DNA of 44,606 nt, taken from assembly GCA_963824085.1 (NCBI GenBank), contig CAWGNT010000001.1, forward strand, positions 1-44,606. Direction: 5' to 3'. Position 1 is the first letter of the stretch. Every line of letters begins with the position of its first letter. The notes under the pieces are model-generated. The model saw only the letters and a list, made by a program, of their open reading frames with translations. It was not told where the DNA came from and made no database searches. The translations under genes and the position numbers were made by a program. Positions 25,094 through 37,089 of the stretch are shown here, piece after piece. Source of the DNA: JARRNE01 sp963824085. Lineage in GTDB: Bacteria > Pseudomonadota > Gammaproteobacteria > Chromatiales > Chromatiaceae.

Positions 25094-26107
25094 CTACACC
25101 ATCACTCCGGGAGAGAAGCTGTAGCTGTCGAGGACGTTGACGTAGTTCGCGCGCTCGAATTCCGCGGGGTTCGGGATGGACAAGGCGCTGACCCGTCCGC
25201 GGAACTCACTCACGGACTCGAACCCTTGCTCCTCCATCCAGTCCGTCAGTCCTTCGAGGATATGCTTCAGATACGCCGGGCCTTTGGTCAGAAGCGCGCT
25301 GCACAGGTGAACCACGTCAGCCCCCGCAAGCAGCAGCTTGATTGCGTCTTCTGGCGTGTGCACACCGCCGGTCGCGCCGAGCGAAATGTCCGTGCGTCCG
25401 TACAACAGCGCGATCCAGCGCATGGCGAGCAGTGCCTCGGCGGATGTGGATGGGTGCAGACTCGGCTGCAGACGCATGCTCTCTATGTTGATGTCCGGCT
25501 GATAGAAGCGGTTGAAGAGGGCGACTCCGTTCGCGCCTGCGGCCTCCAGCTGCTTGACCATGTTCGCCACTGAGCTGAAGGAAGGGGACAGCTTCATGTT
25601 GATCGGGATCTGGATGTGCTGGCGCAACGACTGAAGCAGCGCGAGGTAGCGGTTCTCCACTTCCGCGCCGCCCTGGTTGATGTCTCCAGCGACGTAATAG
25701 ACGTTCAGCTCGAGTGCGTCTGCGCCCGCTTGCTCCAGCTCCTTCGCGTGCTCGATCCAGCCCCCCGGGGTGACGCCATTCAGACTCGCAATAACGGGGA
25801 TGGCGAGTGCGTCCTTCAACCTGCGCAGGTTATCCAGGTACTGCTCCATGCCACTGGCGAAGTCCTCGTAGGCGGGCAGAAAGCCGTCATCCGCCTCGGC
25901 GAAGCCGATCTCCTGGTGGTGCAGGAAGCGCACCATCGACTCTGACTCCGCGGTGATAGCCTCCTCGAAGAGCGACCACATGATGATGGCCGAGGCGCCC
26001 GAATCCTCGAGCTCGCGGGCCATGTCGATGCTGCGCGAAAGCGGGGAGGCGGAGGGGACCAGGGGATTCTTGATCTCCATGCCCAGGTATTTGGTCGTGA
26101 GGTCCAT
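25094..26107 (-). CDS. Dihydroorotate-dehydrogenase-like flavoprotein
   Basis: A 337-aa TIM-barrel protein of the dihydroorotate/dihydropyrimidine dehydrogenase family. It begins MDLTTKYLGMEIKNPLVPSA, with SASPLS, IPVIASLNG, ALELNVYYV, NMKLSPSF and the FMN-phosphate-binding end GATGGVHTPEDAIKLLLAGAD. The usual catalytic Cys/Ser loop and pyrimidine contacts of PyrD are not obvious, so a role in pyrimidine synthesis is doubtful. GGAG lies 9 nt before the ATG. It follows nifJ by 88 bp on the same strand, a pairing seen in other proteobacteria, and may serve as an oxidoreductase partner for ferredoxin or pyruvate metabolism (inference). Confidence 0.85.
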   Translation of the reverse strand: MDLTTKYLGMEIKNPLVPSASPLSRSIDMARELEDSGASAIIMWSLFEEAITAESESMVRFLHHQEIGFAEADDGFLPAYEDFASGMEQYLDNLRRLKDALAIPVIASLNGVTPGGWIEHAKELEQAGADALELNVYYVAGDINQGGAEVENRYLALLQSLRQHIQIPINMKLSPSFSSVANMVKQLEAAGANGVALFNRFYQPDINIESMRLQPSLHPSTSAEALLAMRWIALLYGRTDISLGATGGVHTPEDAIKLLLAGADVVHLCSALLTKGPAYLKHILEGLTDWMEEQGFESVSEFRGRVSALSIPNPAEFERANYVNVLDSYSFSPGVMV

Positions 26108-26195
26108 GGGGTTTCTCCGAAATCGTCTGTGTCGATCGGCGGACACCCCTAGGGCATCCGCCGCGGTTGTCACGGAATCTGGTCGCGAGCTCCGA

Positions 26196-29810
<3,615 letters not shown>

Positions 29811-30503
29811 CGGCTAGTTCCGAATGGCTGAGCTGAAATGAATCCGCCGGCTGCGCCGGCGCGTGAATAAATTCTTCGGCGCTTGGCCCGACGGTGCGGC
29901 GCCATCGATTAAAGTGCGCAGACTCCTTACTTCCGCAAAGGGGGAGGTTGGGAGGGATCGAAGCTCGTAGCGATCTTCAAGCCTTCAATCCCGCCAAGCG
30001 CCGTCTTGCTCGTCGAAGGGACGGCGCGGCTCCTAATATAGCTCGAAAAGGGGGTCCGTGTGGTGACTGCGCGGGAACGGCCTTTCCCCGGCAGCCGGCG
30101 TTCGCGCGGCAAGCTCGCCCCAATGCGACTTCTTTCCAAGCTGTCTTACAAAGAGCGTTGTCTGCTGCGTTGTTGCGCCGGAAGCACTTGGCCAGGCGAG
30201 GGAGACGCAGGATTCGCTGTGCGCACCGTCGGGCGCATCCCAGACAACACTTCGCTTGGGGTATGGGTGGACCCCAGGGTGACAGGTAAGATATGAAGAC
30301 CTCAAGTACCAATAAGGCCGTGGCCTCGGCAGCGTTTGTTCCAGCCGCTAAGAACCGCGCCTGGCCCGCTCTAAATCGAAGGGACGACCGGCGGGCGAGC
30401 GGAACACTGTGCCCGCGTCGCGCTCGAAGCGAGTAGTGAGCACCCGCCGCAACCCCAAGCATTCCCTCGCGAACAAGGGAGCCGATAAGCGACGCCCGAC
30501 ACC
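29811..30503. other. 693-bp intergenic region between divergent nifJ and rimI
   Basis: The longest gene-free stretch in the window. It contains the nifJ leader with a GCCGGC-TGC-GCCGGC hairpin at 29846-29860. Open frames on both strands are short or lack ribosome sites; a 47-codon frame from 30293 has only AGGT upstream. No repeat element or RNA gene was recognised. Confidence 0.5.
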
Positions 30504-30968
30504 ATGAGCGCGGTCTTACAAGAGCCTGCCTTTGCGTTGCGGCGGATGCGGGATGAGGACGTCCCGGCCGTCGTGGTGGTGGAGCGGGCCGCCTATCCGC
30601 ACCCTTGGACCGAGGGCATCTTTCGGGATTGCCTGCGGGTAGGATACTCGTGTTGGGTGGTGGAGCAGGCGACGGAGACCGTCGGCCACGGCATCATGCA
30701 GGTGGCGGCCGGGGAGAGTCATATCCTTAACCTCTGCGTGCATCCGCAGTGGCAGCGCCGACGGCTCGGCCGCAAGATCCTGCGCCGGCTCCTCGCCGTT
30801 GCGCGCGCTAAGAATGCCGACACGGCCTTTCTCGAGGTCCGCGCCTCCAACCAGCCCGCCGTCGGCCTGTACGAGTCGGAGGGGTTCTGCGAGGTTGGCG
30901 TCCGTCGCGGTTACTACCCCGCCGTGAACGGGCGGGAAGACGCCATCATTATGGCGAAGTCCCTATAG
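30504..30968 (+). CDS. rimI: Ribosomal protein S18 alanine N-acetyltransferase
   Basis: A 154-aa GNAT acetyltransferase that modifies the N terminus of ribosomal protein S18. Hallmarks: YPHPWTEGIFRDCL near residue 31, HILNLCVHPQWQRRRLGRKI (the acetyl-CoA loop Q/RxxGxG/A), FLEVRASNQPAVGLYESEGF and the ending GYYPAVNGREDAIIM. Length is typical. The ribosome site is weak. It stands alone, 306 bp before prfC; the common partner tsaB is not here. Confidence 0.93.
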   Translation: MSAVLQEPAFALRRMRDEDVPAVVVVERAAYPHPWTEGIFRDCLRVGYSCWVVEQATETVGHGIMQVAAGESHILNLCVHPQWQRRRLGRKILRRLLAVARAKNADTAFLEVRASNQPAVGLYESEGFCEVGVRRGYYPAVNGREDAIIMAKSL

Positions 30969-31274
30969 CCGGGCGGCGCTGGGACGGGGTTTATACCGTT
31001 TCGATATGGTTTTGCACCTATTCGGTCTGACCGCTCCCGCCGGGGGGGACGCCGTGTATCGCTCCCTTTAGCTTGACGCCAGCCTCCGTGCTACCGCGCC
31101 GCCTGCGACCCGGTCCCGGAGAATCGAAAAACCAAGTGCGAACAATACACATCCGCGATCAGGTCCGTAGGGCAGCGGAGTATCGCAGGGGCGGATACTG
31201 TTGGGTGCAATTTCGGCTCCAGGTAGCGGTATCTGCGATATACTGCTCGGTCGGCTGCTCCTTTCGCACACCCA
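30969..31274. other. Gap before prfC
   Basis: No gene. A possible -10 element TATACT at 31239-31244 lies 30 bp before prfC, but no good -35 stands at the right distance. Confidence 0.3.
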
Positions 31275-32855
31275 ATGACTCGACTCGTCGAACAACTCAA
31301 CAGGCGGCGCACTTTCGCCATCATCTCGCACCCGGACGCGGGTAAGACCACCTTGACCGAGAAGCTGCTGCTGTTCGGCGGCGCGATCCAGATGGCGGGC
31401 ACGGTAAAGGCGCGCAAGGCCGCACGTCATGCCACCTCCGACTGGATGGAGCTCGAGAAGGAGCGCGGCATCTCGGTCACGTCCTCGGTCATGCAGTTCC
31501 CCTACGGAGACGCGGTTGTCAATCTGCTCGATACGCCGGGTCACGAGGACTTCTCGGAGGACACCTACCGCACGCTCACGGCGGTCGACTCGGCGCTGAT
31601 GGTCATAGACGCGGCGAAGGGCGTCGAGGAGCGGACCATCAAGCTGATGGATGTGTGCAGGCTGCGCGACACGCCGATTCTCACCTTTGTCAACAAGCTG
31701 GACCGCGAGGGGCGCGGCGGTGTCGACATCCTCGACGAGATCGAGGAGGTGCTGAAGATCCAGTGCGCGCCGGTAACCTGGCCCATCGGAATGGGCAAGC
31801 GGTTCAAGGGCGTCTACGATTTGCGGGCCGACCGGACGCACATGTTCAGTGCTCAGCACGGCGGCAGGATCAAGACGGGCGAGGTGATCCAAGGCATCGA
31901 CGACCCGCGCATGGACGAGTTCTTGGGCGATCAGGCGCGAGAGCTGCGCGAGGAGATGGAGCTGGTGCGTGGTGCCAGTCATCCGCTCGACGTGGATGCC
32001 TATCTCGCCGGGCGGCAGACGCCAGTCTTCTTCGGCTCGGCGATCAACAACTTCGGCGTCAAGGAGCTGTTGGACGCGTTCGTGCAGTACGCGCCGCCAC
32101 CACGGCCGCGGGCAACCCCGGAGCGGGTCGTGGCACCCTCGGAAGAGAAGTTCACCGGGTTCGTCTTCAAGATTCAGGCGAACATGGACCCGGCGCACCG
32201 AGACCGCATCGCCTTTCTGCGGGTCTGCTCCGGGAGCTACAAGAAGGGCATGAAGCTGCGGCACGTGCGGATCGGCAAGACGGTGCAGGTAGCGAATGCC
32301 ATCACTTTTCAGGCGGATGAGCGGCGTCATGTCGAGGAGGCGTGGCCCGGCGACATCATCGGGCTGCACAACCACGGCACCATCCAGATCGGCGATACCT
32401 TCACCGAAGGGGAGGACCTGAAGTACGAGGGCATCCCGTACTTCGCGCCGGAGCTCTTCCGCCGGGTAGTCCTGAGGGATCCGCTTCGCAGCAAAGCCCT
32501 GCAGAAGGGCGTGACGCAGCTGTGCGAGGAGGGCGCAACTCAGGTCTTCCGGCCGCTCAAGAACAACGACATCATCCTGGGCGCTGTCGGAATGCTTCAG
32601 TTTGACGTAGCCGCCTATCGCCTCAAGGATGAGTACGGTGTCGAGGCCGTGGCGGAGCCTGTCAGCGTGCACACGGCGCGCTGGGTGGTCTGTGAGGACG
32701 AGAGGATGCTTAGCCGCTTTCGCGACAAGGCGTACGAGAACCTCGCCGAGGATGGCGACGGCCAGCTGGTGTACCTGGCTCCGACGCGGGTGAATCTGGG
32801 TCTGACAGAGGAGCGTTGGCCGGATGTTCGATTTCTCGCCACCCGCGAGCTTTGA
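31275..32855 (+). CDS. prfC: Peptide chain release factor 3 (GTPase)
   Basis: RF3, 526 aa, the GTPase that recycles RF1/RF2 after termination. G1 is SHPDAGKTT (19-27), the switch I region includes ERGISVTSS, G3 is DTPGHEDF, and G4 is NKLD; domain II follows from about 305 (FTGFVFKIQANMDPAHRDR) and the C-terminal domain ends at 526. Length equals E. coli RF3 within a few residues. There is no clear ribosome site before the ATG at 31275, but the protein start (MTRLVEQLNRRRTFAIISHP) fits the family. Followed after a palindromic element by the BolA-type gene. Confidence 0.97.
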   Translation: MTRLVEQLNRRRTFAIISHPDAGKTTLTEKLLLFGGAIQMAGTVKARKAARHATSDWMELEKERGISVTSSVMQFPYGDAVVNLLDTPGHEDFSEDTYRTLTAVDSALMVIDAAKGVEERTIKLMDVCRLRDTPILTFVNKLDREGRGGVDILDEIEEVLKIQCAPVTWPIGMGKRFKGVYDLRADRTHMFSAQHGGRIKTGEVIQGIDDPRMDEFLGDQARELREEMELVRGASHPLDVDAYLAGRQTPVFFGSAINNFGVKELLDAFVQYAPPPRPRATPERVVAPSEEKFTGFVFKIQANMDPAHRDRIAFLRVCSGSYKKGMKLRHVRIGKTVQVANAITFQADERRHVEEAWPGDIIGLHNHGTIQIGDTFTEGEDLKYEGIPYFAPELFRRVVLRDPLRSKALQKGVTQLCEEGATQVFRPLKNNDIILGAVGMLQFDVAAYRLKDEYGVEAVAEPVSVHTARWVVCEDERMLSRFRDKAYENLAEDGDGQLVYLAPTRVNLGLTEERWPDVRFLATREL

Positions 32856-32865
32856 CCCCAGAAAC

Positions 32866-33025
32866 AGCAGTCCGTCCGCAAATGAACGCAAAATACGCAA
32901 AATATTGCAATTGGTTGACTGTCATCCTCCATTAACCTGCCGGTTGACAACGAAGCCGCCCCCGCGGCCGACAAGCCGTTGTTTTGATTTGCGTCCATTG
33001 GCGTTCATTTGCGGATACTGCTCTT
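32866..33025. repeat. Palindromic element with inverted ends (MITE/REP-like)
   Basis: TCCGCAAATGAACGC at 32875-32889 returns as its exact reverse complement at 33001-33015; the match extends outward as GCAGT/ACTGC and inward with interruptions (ACGCAAA near 32895 and TTTGCGT near 32987). The left arm also holds a tandem ACGCAAAAT. About 160 bp in all, non-coding, filling the prfC-ibaG gap. AT-richer than its surroundings. Confidence 0.6.
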
Positions 33026-33056
33026 TTTAGGTTGACGAGTTGTTGAGGTAGATGCG

Positions 33057-33299
33057 ATGGAAACAGAGGCAGTTGCCCGGCTTATCCGAGATGGGATTCG
33101 CGGTGCGGAGGTCGAGGTTACCGGTGACGGGAGCCACTTCGACGCAGTGGTGGTGAGCGACGCCTTCGAGAACAAGTCGCCCATACAAAAGCAGCGTCTC
33201 GTCATGGACACCGTAAAGGCGGAGATCGCGAGCGGCGAGCTGCACGCGCTTTCCATCAAGACCTTTACGCCGGCAGAGTGGGCTGAGCGCGGAGGCTGA
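33057..33299 (+). CDS. ibaG: BolA/IbaG family protein
   Basis: An 80-aa BolA-fold protein. It has the class II KH-like pattern: METEAVARLIRDGIRGAEVE, VTGDGSHFDAVVVSDAFENK, SPIQKQRLVMDTVKAEI and LHALSIKTFTPAEW. The FxGKxxxxRHRxVY segment of BolA is replaced by FENKSPIQKQRLV as in IbaG. The His in SHF and a second one at LHAL could help hold a [2Fe-2S] cluster with a monothiol glutaredoxin (family knowledge). GAGGT lies 8 nt before the ATG. The usual IbaG neighbours (mla genes, murA) are not here. Confidence 0.88.
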   Translation: METEAVARLIRDGIRGAEVEVTGDGSHFDAVVVSDAFENKSPIQKQRLVMDTVKAEIASGELHALSIKTFTPAEWAERGG

Positions 33300-33324
33300 C
33301 CCGCATCCTTTCGCCGCTGCCGAT

Positions 33325-33352
33325 TTGAAAAGAACGCCTCTCCCGTCATACT
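33325..33352 (+). promoter_or_regulatory. Sigma70-type promoter of the small conserved gene
   Basis: TTGAAA (33325-33330) and CATACT (33347-33352) are 16 bp apart and would start transcription near 33359, about 37 nt before the ATG at 33396, leaving room for the strong GAGGAGG ribosome site. Confidence 0.45.
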
Positions 33353-33395
33353 GAAGACAGGGAGAATAAACCGTTAACCAACGAGGAGGTCAGCC

Positions 33396-33629
33396 ATGTT
33401 TCTCAAGCACAAGGACAGCGGAAAGCTCGTCGAGGTTCTCGCCTTGCGGGACCTGCTCAACCCGATGCATGGGTCCCTCGTGGGCCGCTACCACGCTGGC
33501 GAGGAGCTTCAGGACCCGGAGCAGTTTGCTAAGGGCGATCTGCTCTTTCCTTCTGGTGAGAGCCTGCCCCGGTGCTGGACGGACGTCCACTACCGAGACG
33601 AAGAGGCGCATCATCATTACAAGATTTAG
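33396..33629 (+). CDS. Small conserved hypothetical protein
   Basis: A 77-aa soluble protein beginning MFLKHKDSGKLVEVLALRDL and containing LVGRYHAGEELQDPEQFAKG and FPSGESLPRCWTDVHYRDE, ending in a His-rich tail (EAHHHYKI). I recognise the overall pattern as a small conserved protein of unknown function, likely in sulfur-oxidising or purple bacteria, but cannot name a family. A strong GAGGAGG site precedes the ATG, so it is probably well translated. One Cys and four His near the C terminus could bind a metal. It has its own promoter candidate. Confidence 0.75.
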   Translation: MFLKHKDSGKLVEVLALRDLLNPMHGSLVGRYHAGEELQDPEQFAKGDLLFPSGESLPRCWTDVHYRDEEAHHHYKI

Positions 33630-33662
33630 GCCGGTGTAGCCGCGGCGAATAGGCTGCCTTTA

Positions 33663-33691
33663 GGGAGACGCTGATCAAGCCAGCGTCTCCC
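33663..33691. terminator. Perfect hairpin between convergent genes
   Basis: GGGAGACGCTG (33663-33673), a 7-nt loop and CAGCGTCTCCC (33681-33691) form an 11-bp perfect stem between the ends of the small conserved gene and acuI. No T-run follows on either strand, so it may be a REP-type hairpin acting as a bidirectional transcription barrier rather than a classical terminator. Confidence 0.4.
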
Positions 33692-33901
33692 GCAGGGCAG
33701 GACGCCCGGTCGGGGGTTGAGCCACGGGGTACACGAAGAGCACGAAGATGTTCATTGAGCTCCGTGCGACGCCGGTTCGATCTGGGCTTTACGTTTTTGG
33801 GGACGGGCGGCTCCCGCTGCTCCACAAGCGAAAAAGCCGCGTGAGTTAGGCACATTTCGCTGTTGCGCCCGGAGCCACGCCGAGCACTCGTTGGCGTTCG
33901 T

Positions 33902-34918
33902 TTAGTTTGTGGGTTGCGCTGTCTGGCCGTCTCGCAGGTCGACAAGTATTTTTCCATGCGTCCGACCTGCGAGCATGTGAGTGAAAGTCGCTGGCAGCTC
34001 GTCCAGGCGGATGGTGCCGCTCAAGACCTCTTCGAGGTGCGGCGGGCACCAGTCGGTCGCCAGATGTTCCCAGAGCGCTCGCCTGAGTGGATAGGGCACA
34101 TCCACTGAATTGATGCCGAGCAGGCTCACCCCCCGCAGGATGAAGGGCATGACAGTCGTTTCCAGTGCATGCCCGCCTGCGAGTCCGATGCTCGCGATAT
34201 TGCCCCAGGGACGAACGGTGCGGGTGATCTGAGCCAGCATTTCCCCGCCGACGCTGTCTACCGCACCACCCCAGATCGCCCTTTCGAGCGGCTGCTTGCC
34301 GCCCGGCAGCTCGCCCCGTGCCAGGATCTGGCTCGCGCCCAGCGCGCGCAGCCAGTCGTGTAGATGTTGTTTTCCAGAGACCGCCGCCACCTCGTAGCCG
34401 AGGTGGTGCAGAATGTCGACAGTGAGGGAGCCAACGCCGCCGCTCGCCCCGGTGACGAGAATCGGGCCCATATCGGGGCGTTGACCGTTTACCTGCATGC
34501 GGTGGATCGCGAGGGCGGCGGTAAAGCCGGCGGTTCCAAGGATCATCGCGCTGCGAGGATCCATGCCTTGGGGGATACGGACCGCCCAAGCCGCCGGCGC
34601 CGTCAGATACTCCGCATAACCACCGTCGTGGTCGAAGCTCAGCCCGTATCCGGTCACCAGGACCGCGTCACCCTGACGAAAGCCCGCATCGTTCGAACGC
34701 TCCACCAGGCCGGCGGCGTCCACACCGCCCACGAGCGGAAAGACCTTCAGGATCTTTCCCTTACCGGTGCCGGCTAAGGCGTCCTTGTAGTTGACGCCGG
34801 AATACGCGACGCGGATGAGTAGCTCGCCTGGGGCGGGCTCCGCGAGGGGCAGGTCCTCGATCTCAGCGCGATGGCCGGAACTGTCGCGATCGATGCGGAA
34901 GCACTTGTATGTGGGCAT
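33902..34918 (-). CDS. acuI: Acrylyl-CoA reductase (AcuI/YhdH family)
   Basis: A 338-aa zinc-free medium-chain quinone-oxidoreductase-type enzyme that uses NADPH to reduce acrylyl-CoA to propionyl-CoA. Typical blocks are YSGVNYKDALAGTGKGKI, the cofactor loop VTGASGGVGSLTVDIL and GAVDSVGGEMLAQ, with GINSVDVPYPLRRALW, a family marker. Length matches YhdH (324-330) with a short tail. GAGG is about 10 nt before the ATG. It lies 57 bp after fumarase on the same strand and could be co-transcribed. Confidence 0.92.
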   Translation of the reverse strand: MPTYKCFRIDRDSSGHRAEIEDLPLAEPAPGELLIRVAYSGVNYKDALAGTGKGKILKVFPLVGGVDAAGLVERSNDAGFRQGDAVLVTGYGLSFDHDGGYAEYLTAPAAWAVRIPQGMDPRSAMILGTAGFTAALAIHRMQVNGQRPDMGPILVTGASGGVGSLTVDILHHLGYEVAAVSGKQHLHDWLRALGASQILARGELPGGKQPLERAIWGGAVDSVGGEMLAQITRTVRPWGNIASIGLAGGHALETTVMPFILRGVSLLGINSVDVPYPLRRALWEHLATDWCPPHLEEVLSGTIRLDELPATFTHMLAGRTHGKILVDLRDGQTAQPTN

Positions 34919-34975
34919 AGTCGCGGGCCTCTTGTGTCCTTGCTTCGTGCTTCGTAGCTGCGGCTGCGCGGCTGG

Positions 34976-36499
34976 TCATCCCACGGCGACCGGGATCAGA
35001 CCGATGCGCGCCTGCCATTCGGCAGGGCCCGTCTTGTGGATCGAGTCGCCGCGGGAATCGACGGCGACGGTGACCGGCATGTCCTCAACCTCGAACTCTC
35101 GCACCGCCTCCATCCCGAGGTCCTCGAAGGCGACGAGTCTGGACCTCTTGATTGCCTTGGCGACCAGGTAGGCCGCCCCACCGACCGCGATCAGATAGAC
35201 GGCGCGGTGGCGTCTGATGGCCTCGATACCCGCGGGACCCCGCTCGGCCTTTCCTACCATCCCGACGAGGCCCGTCTCTGCCAGCAATTGGTCGGTGAAC
35301 TTGTCCATTCGCGTCGCCGTGGTGGGTCCGGCCGGACCGACGATCTCATCGCGTACTGGGCCCACGGGTCCGACGTAGTAGATGAAGCGGTTGCTAAGGT
35401 TCAGACCGTTCGGGAGCGGCTCGCCTCGGTCTAGCAGATCTGCGATCCGTTTATGGGCGGCATCGCGGCCGGTGAGCAGCCGCCCCGAGAGGAGCAGTCG
35501 ATCGCCGGGCCTCCATTGGGCGATCTCCTCTCGGGTAACTCTATCCAGGTTGACGTGCTGTGCTTGGGGGCCGGCCTTCCAGGTGATTTCCGGCCAGTCG
35601 GTCAGGCGCGGGGGCTCCAGCGATATGGGGCCACTGCCGTCTAGGGTAAATTCGAGATGGCGAGTGGCTGCGCAGTTCGGAATGAGCGCGACCGGCAGGG
35701 AGGCCGCGTGAGTCGGGTAGTCCCTGATCTTGACATCCAGCACGGTGGTGAGCCCGCCGAGCCCTTGGGCGCCGATTCCCAGGGCGTTGACCTTTTCGTA
35801 GAGCTCGAGGCGCAACTCCTCTAGCAGCGTCGACGGCCCGCGCTCCTTGAGCTCATGGATATTGATCGGCTCAAGCAGGGCCTCCTTGGCGAGCAGCATC
35901 GCCTTTTCGGCGGAACCGCCCACACCTATGCCGAGCATCCCTGGCGGGCACCAACCGGCACCGAGGGTCGGCACCGTGCGTAGCACCCAGTCAACCAGGC
36001 TGTCACTCGGGTTCAGGACCGCGAAACGGGCCTTGTTTTCAGATCCGCCTCCCTTGGCTGCCAGCTTTACCTCGACCTTGTCGCCGTGCACGAGCTCCGT
36101 GTGAACGATGGCGGGCGTGTTGTCACCTGTGTTTCTGCGTTCGCCAATGGGGGGCGACACCATTGACGCCCGTAGCACGTTGTCCACATGGGTGTAGGCG
36201 CGGCGGACTCCCTCGTCGACCATCGCTTGAATGTCGAGCGCCGCGTTCCAGCGCACCGACATGCCGATCTTTAGGAAGACGACCACCAACCCGGTATCCT
36301 GGCAGATTGGGCGATGGCCCTCGGCGCACATCCGGGAGTTCACCAAGATCTGAGCCATTGCGTCCTTCGCTGCCGGGGATTCTTCCCGCTCGTACGCGGC
36401 GGCCAAGGCGCGGATGTAGTCCGGCGGATGGTAGTAAGAGATGAATTGGAGCGCGTCGGCGACGCTCTCAATCAGGTCTTCCTGGTGGATGGTGGTCAT
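34976..36499 (-). CDS. fumA: Class I fumarate hydratase
   Basis: A 507-aa [4Fe-4S] fumarase interconverting fumarate and malate in the TCA cycle. Cluster cysteines are Cys66 (PICQDTG), Cys184 (GAGWCPPGML) and Cys276 (LIPNCAATRH), followed by the beta domain with SGRLLTGRDAAHKRI and GPTTATRMD. It is the single-chain form. The cluster makes this class oxygen- and superoxide-sensitive (family knowledge). No clear ribosome site, but the N terminus fits the family. Followed by acuI on the same strand. Confidence 0.93.
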   Translation of the reverse strand: MTTIHQEDLIESVADALQFISYYHPPDYIRALAAAYEREESPAAKDAMAQILVNSRMCAEGHRPICQDTGLVVVFLKIGMSVRWNAALDIQAMVDEGVRRAYTHVDNVLRASMVSPPIGERRNTGDNTPAIVHTELVHGDKVEVKLAAKGGGSENKARFAVLNPSDSLVDWVLRTVPTLGAGWCPPGMLGIGVGGSAEKAMLLAKEALLEPINIHELKERGPSTLLEELRLELYEKVNALGIGAQGLGGLTTVLDVKIRDYPTHAASLPVALIPNCAATRHLEFTLDGSGPISLEPPRLTDWPEITWKAGPQAQHVNLDRVTREEIAQWRPGDRLLLSGRLLTGRDAAHKRIADLLDRGEPLPNGLNLSNRFIYYVGPVGPVRDEIVGPAGPTTATRMDKFTDQLLAETGLVGMVGKAERGPAGIEAIRRHRAVYLIAVGGAAYLVAKAIKRSRLVAFEDLGMEAVREFEVEDMPVTVAVDSRGDSIHKTGPAEWQARIGLIPVAVG

Positions 36500-36743
36500 G
36501 TGGCTGCGGTTGTTTCGATGCGCGGACGGCTGCTCCCGCTCCGGCTAGTATAATGCCCATGAGTGATACCGTTCTCACTTGGGTTCTCGTTCACGCTGCG
36601 ACCACTGGGCGACGCCGTCGATTCGTCCGAAAGGTTTGACGGCAGCCTCCGTGCCGCCGACGCCTGCAGGGGGTGCAACCTGGCACCTCGGTGCAGAAGC
36701 GAAGAGTCCGTGTGCGTCGTGGGTACATGGGGCCGTGGAGCGC

Positions 36744-36772
36744 TTGCGCCTGCTCTCACCCCCATGTAACAT
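36744..36772 (+). promoter_or_regulatory. Sigma70-type promoter of tRNA-Val
   Basis: TTGCGC (36744-36749) and TAACAT (36767-36772) are 17 bp apart. The start point would be near 36779, about 6 nt before the tRNA, with a G/C-rich discriminator as in stringently controlled genes. Confidence 0.5.
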
Positions 36773-36784
36773 TTCCGGCCTTGC

Positions 36785-36861
36785 AGGCGCGTAGCTCAGT
36801 TGGTTAGAGCACCACCTTGACATGGTGGGGGTCGTTGGTTCGAGTCCAATCGCGCCTACCA
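36785..36861 (+). tRNA. tRNA-Val (anticodon GAC)
   Basis: A full cloverleaf: acceptor AGGCGCG/CGCGCCT, D stem GCTC/GAGC, anticodon stem CCACC/GGTGG with loop TTGACAT (anticodon GAC), T stem GTTGG/CCAAT with loop TTCGAGT (one G-T pair), discriminator A and encoded CCA. Reads GUC/GUU valine codons. Flanked by a promoter and a terminator of its own. Confidence 0.97.
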
Positions 36862-36869
36862 ATCATGCG

Positions 36870-36945
36870 AGCCGTCAGTTTCTAGCGATTTGCATCTGGC
36901 CGGCAAGACCGGGCTAGGCTGATCGCGGTAGACTGACGGCTTTTT
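36870..36945 (+). terminator. Intrinsic terminator after tRNA-Val
   Basis: AGCCGTCAGT (36870-36879) pairs with ACTGACGGCT (36932-36941), followed by TTTT. The long loop may fold further. Separates tRNA-Val from thrS. Confidence 0.6.
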
Positions 36946-37010
36946 GGCTATCTGGCTCACGGCATACGGCTTCGACTTCAGGAGCTACGCGCTTGAGGAC
37001 GGCGGCATCT

Positions 37011-37029
37011 CGGCCCGTCGTTTGGGCCG
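37011..37029 (+). other. Short hairpin in the thrS leader
   Basis: CGGCCC-N7-GGGCCG, a perfect 6-bp stem, about 60 nt before thrS. ThrS often represses its own translation through leader hairpins; whether this one does is not known. Confidence 0.3.
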
Positions 37030-37089
37030 CTTGAACTTCAACTTTCATGTGATCCCTCGTATCGATCACCACTGAACCAAGGCCGCAAC

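Noticed and set aside
30293..30436. 47-codon plus-strand frame before rimI
   Set aside because: Weak ribosome site, no motif and poor codon use.
31068..32900. 610-codon minus-strand frame
   Set aside because: Antisense shadow of prfC; Arg/His/Val-rich with no motif.
36575..36862. Minus-strand frame starting MVGAIGLEPTTPTMSRWCSN
   Set aside because: A well-known artefact made by reading the complement of a tRNA gene; it covers tRNA-Val.
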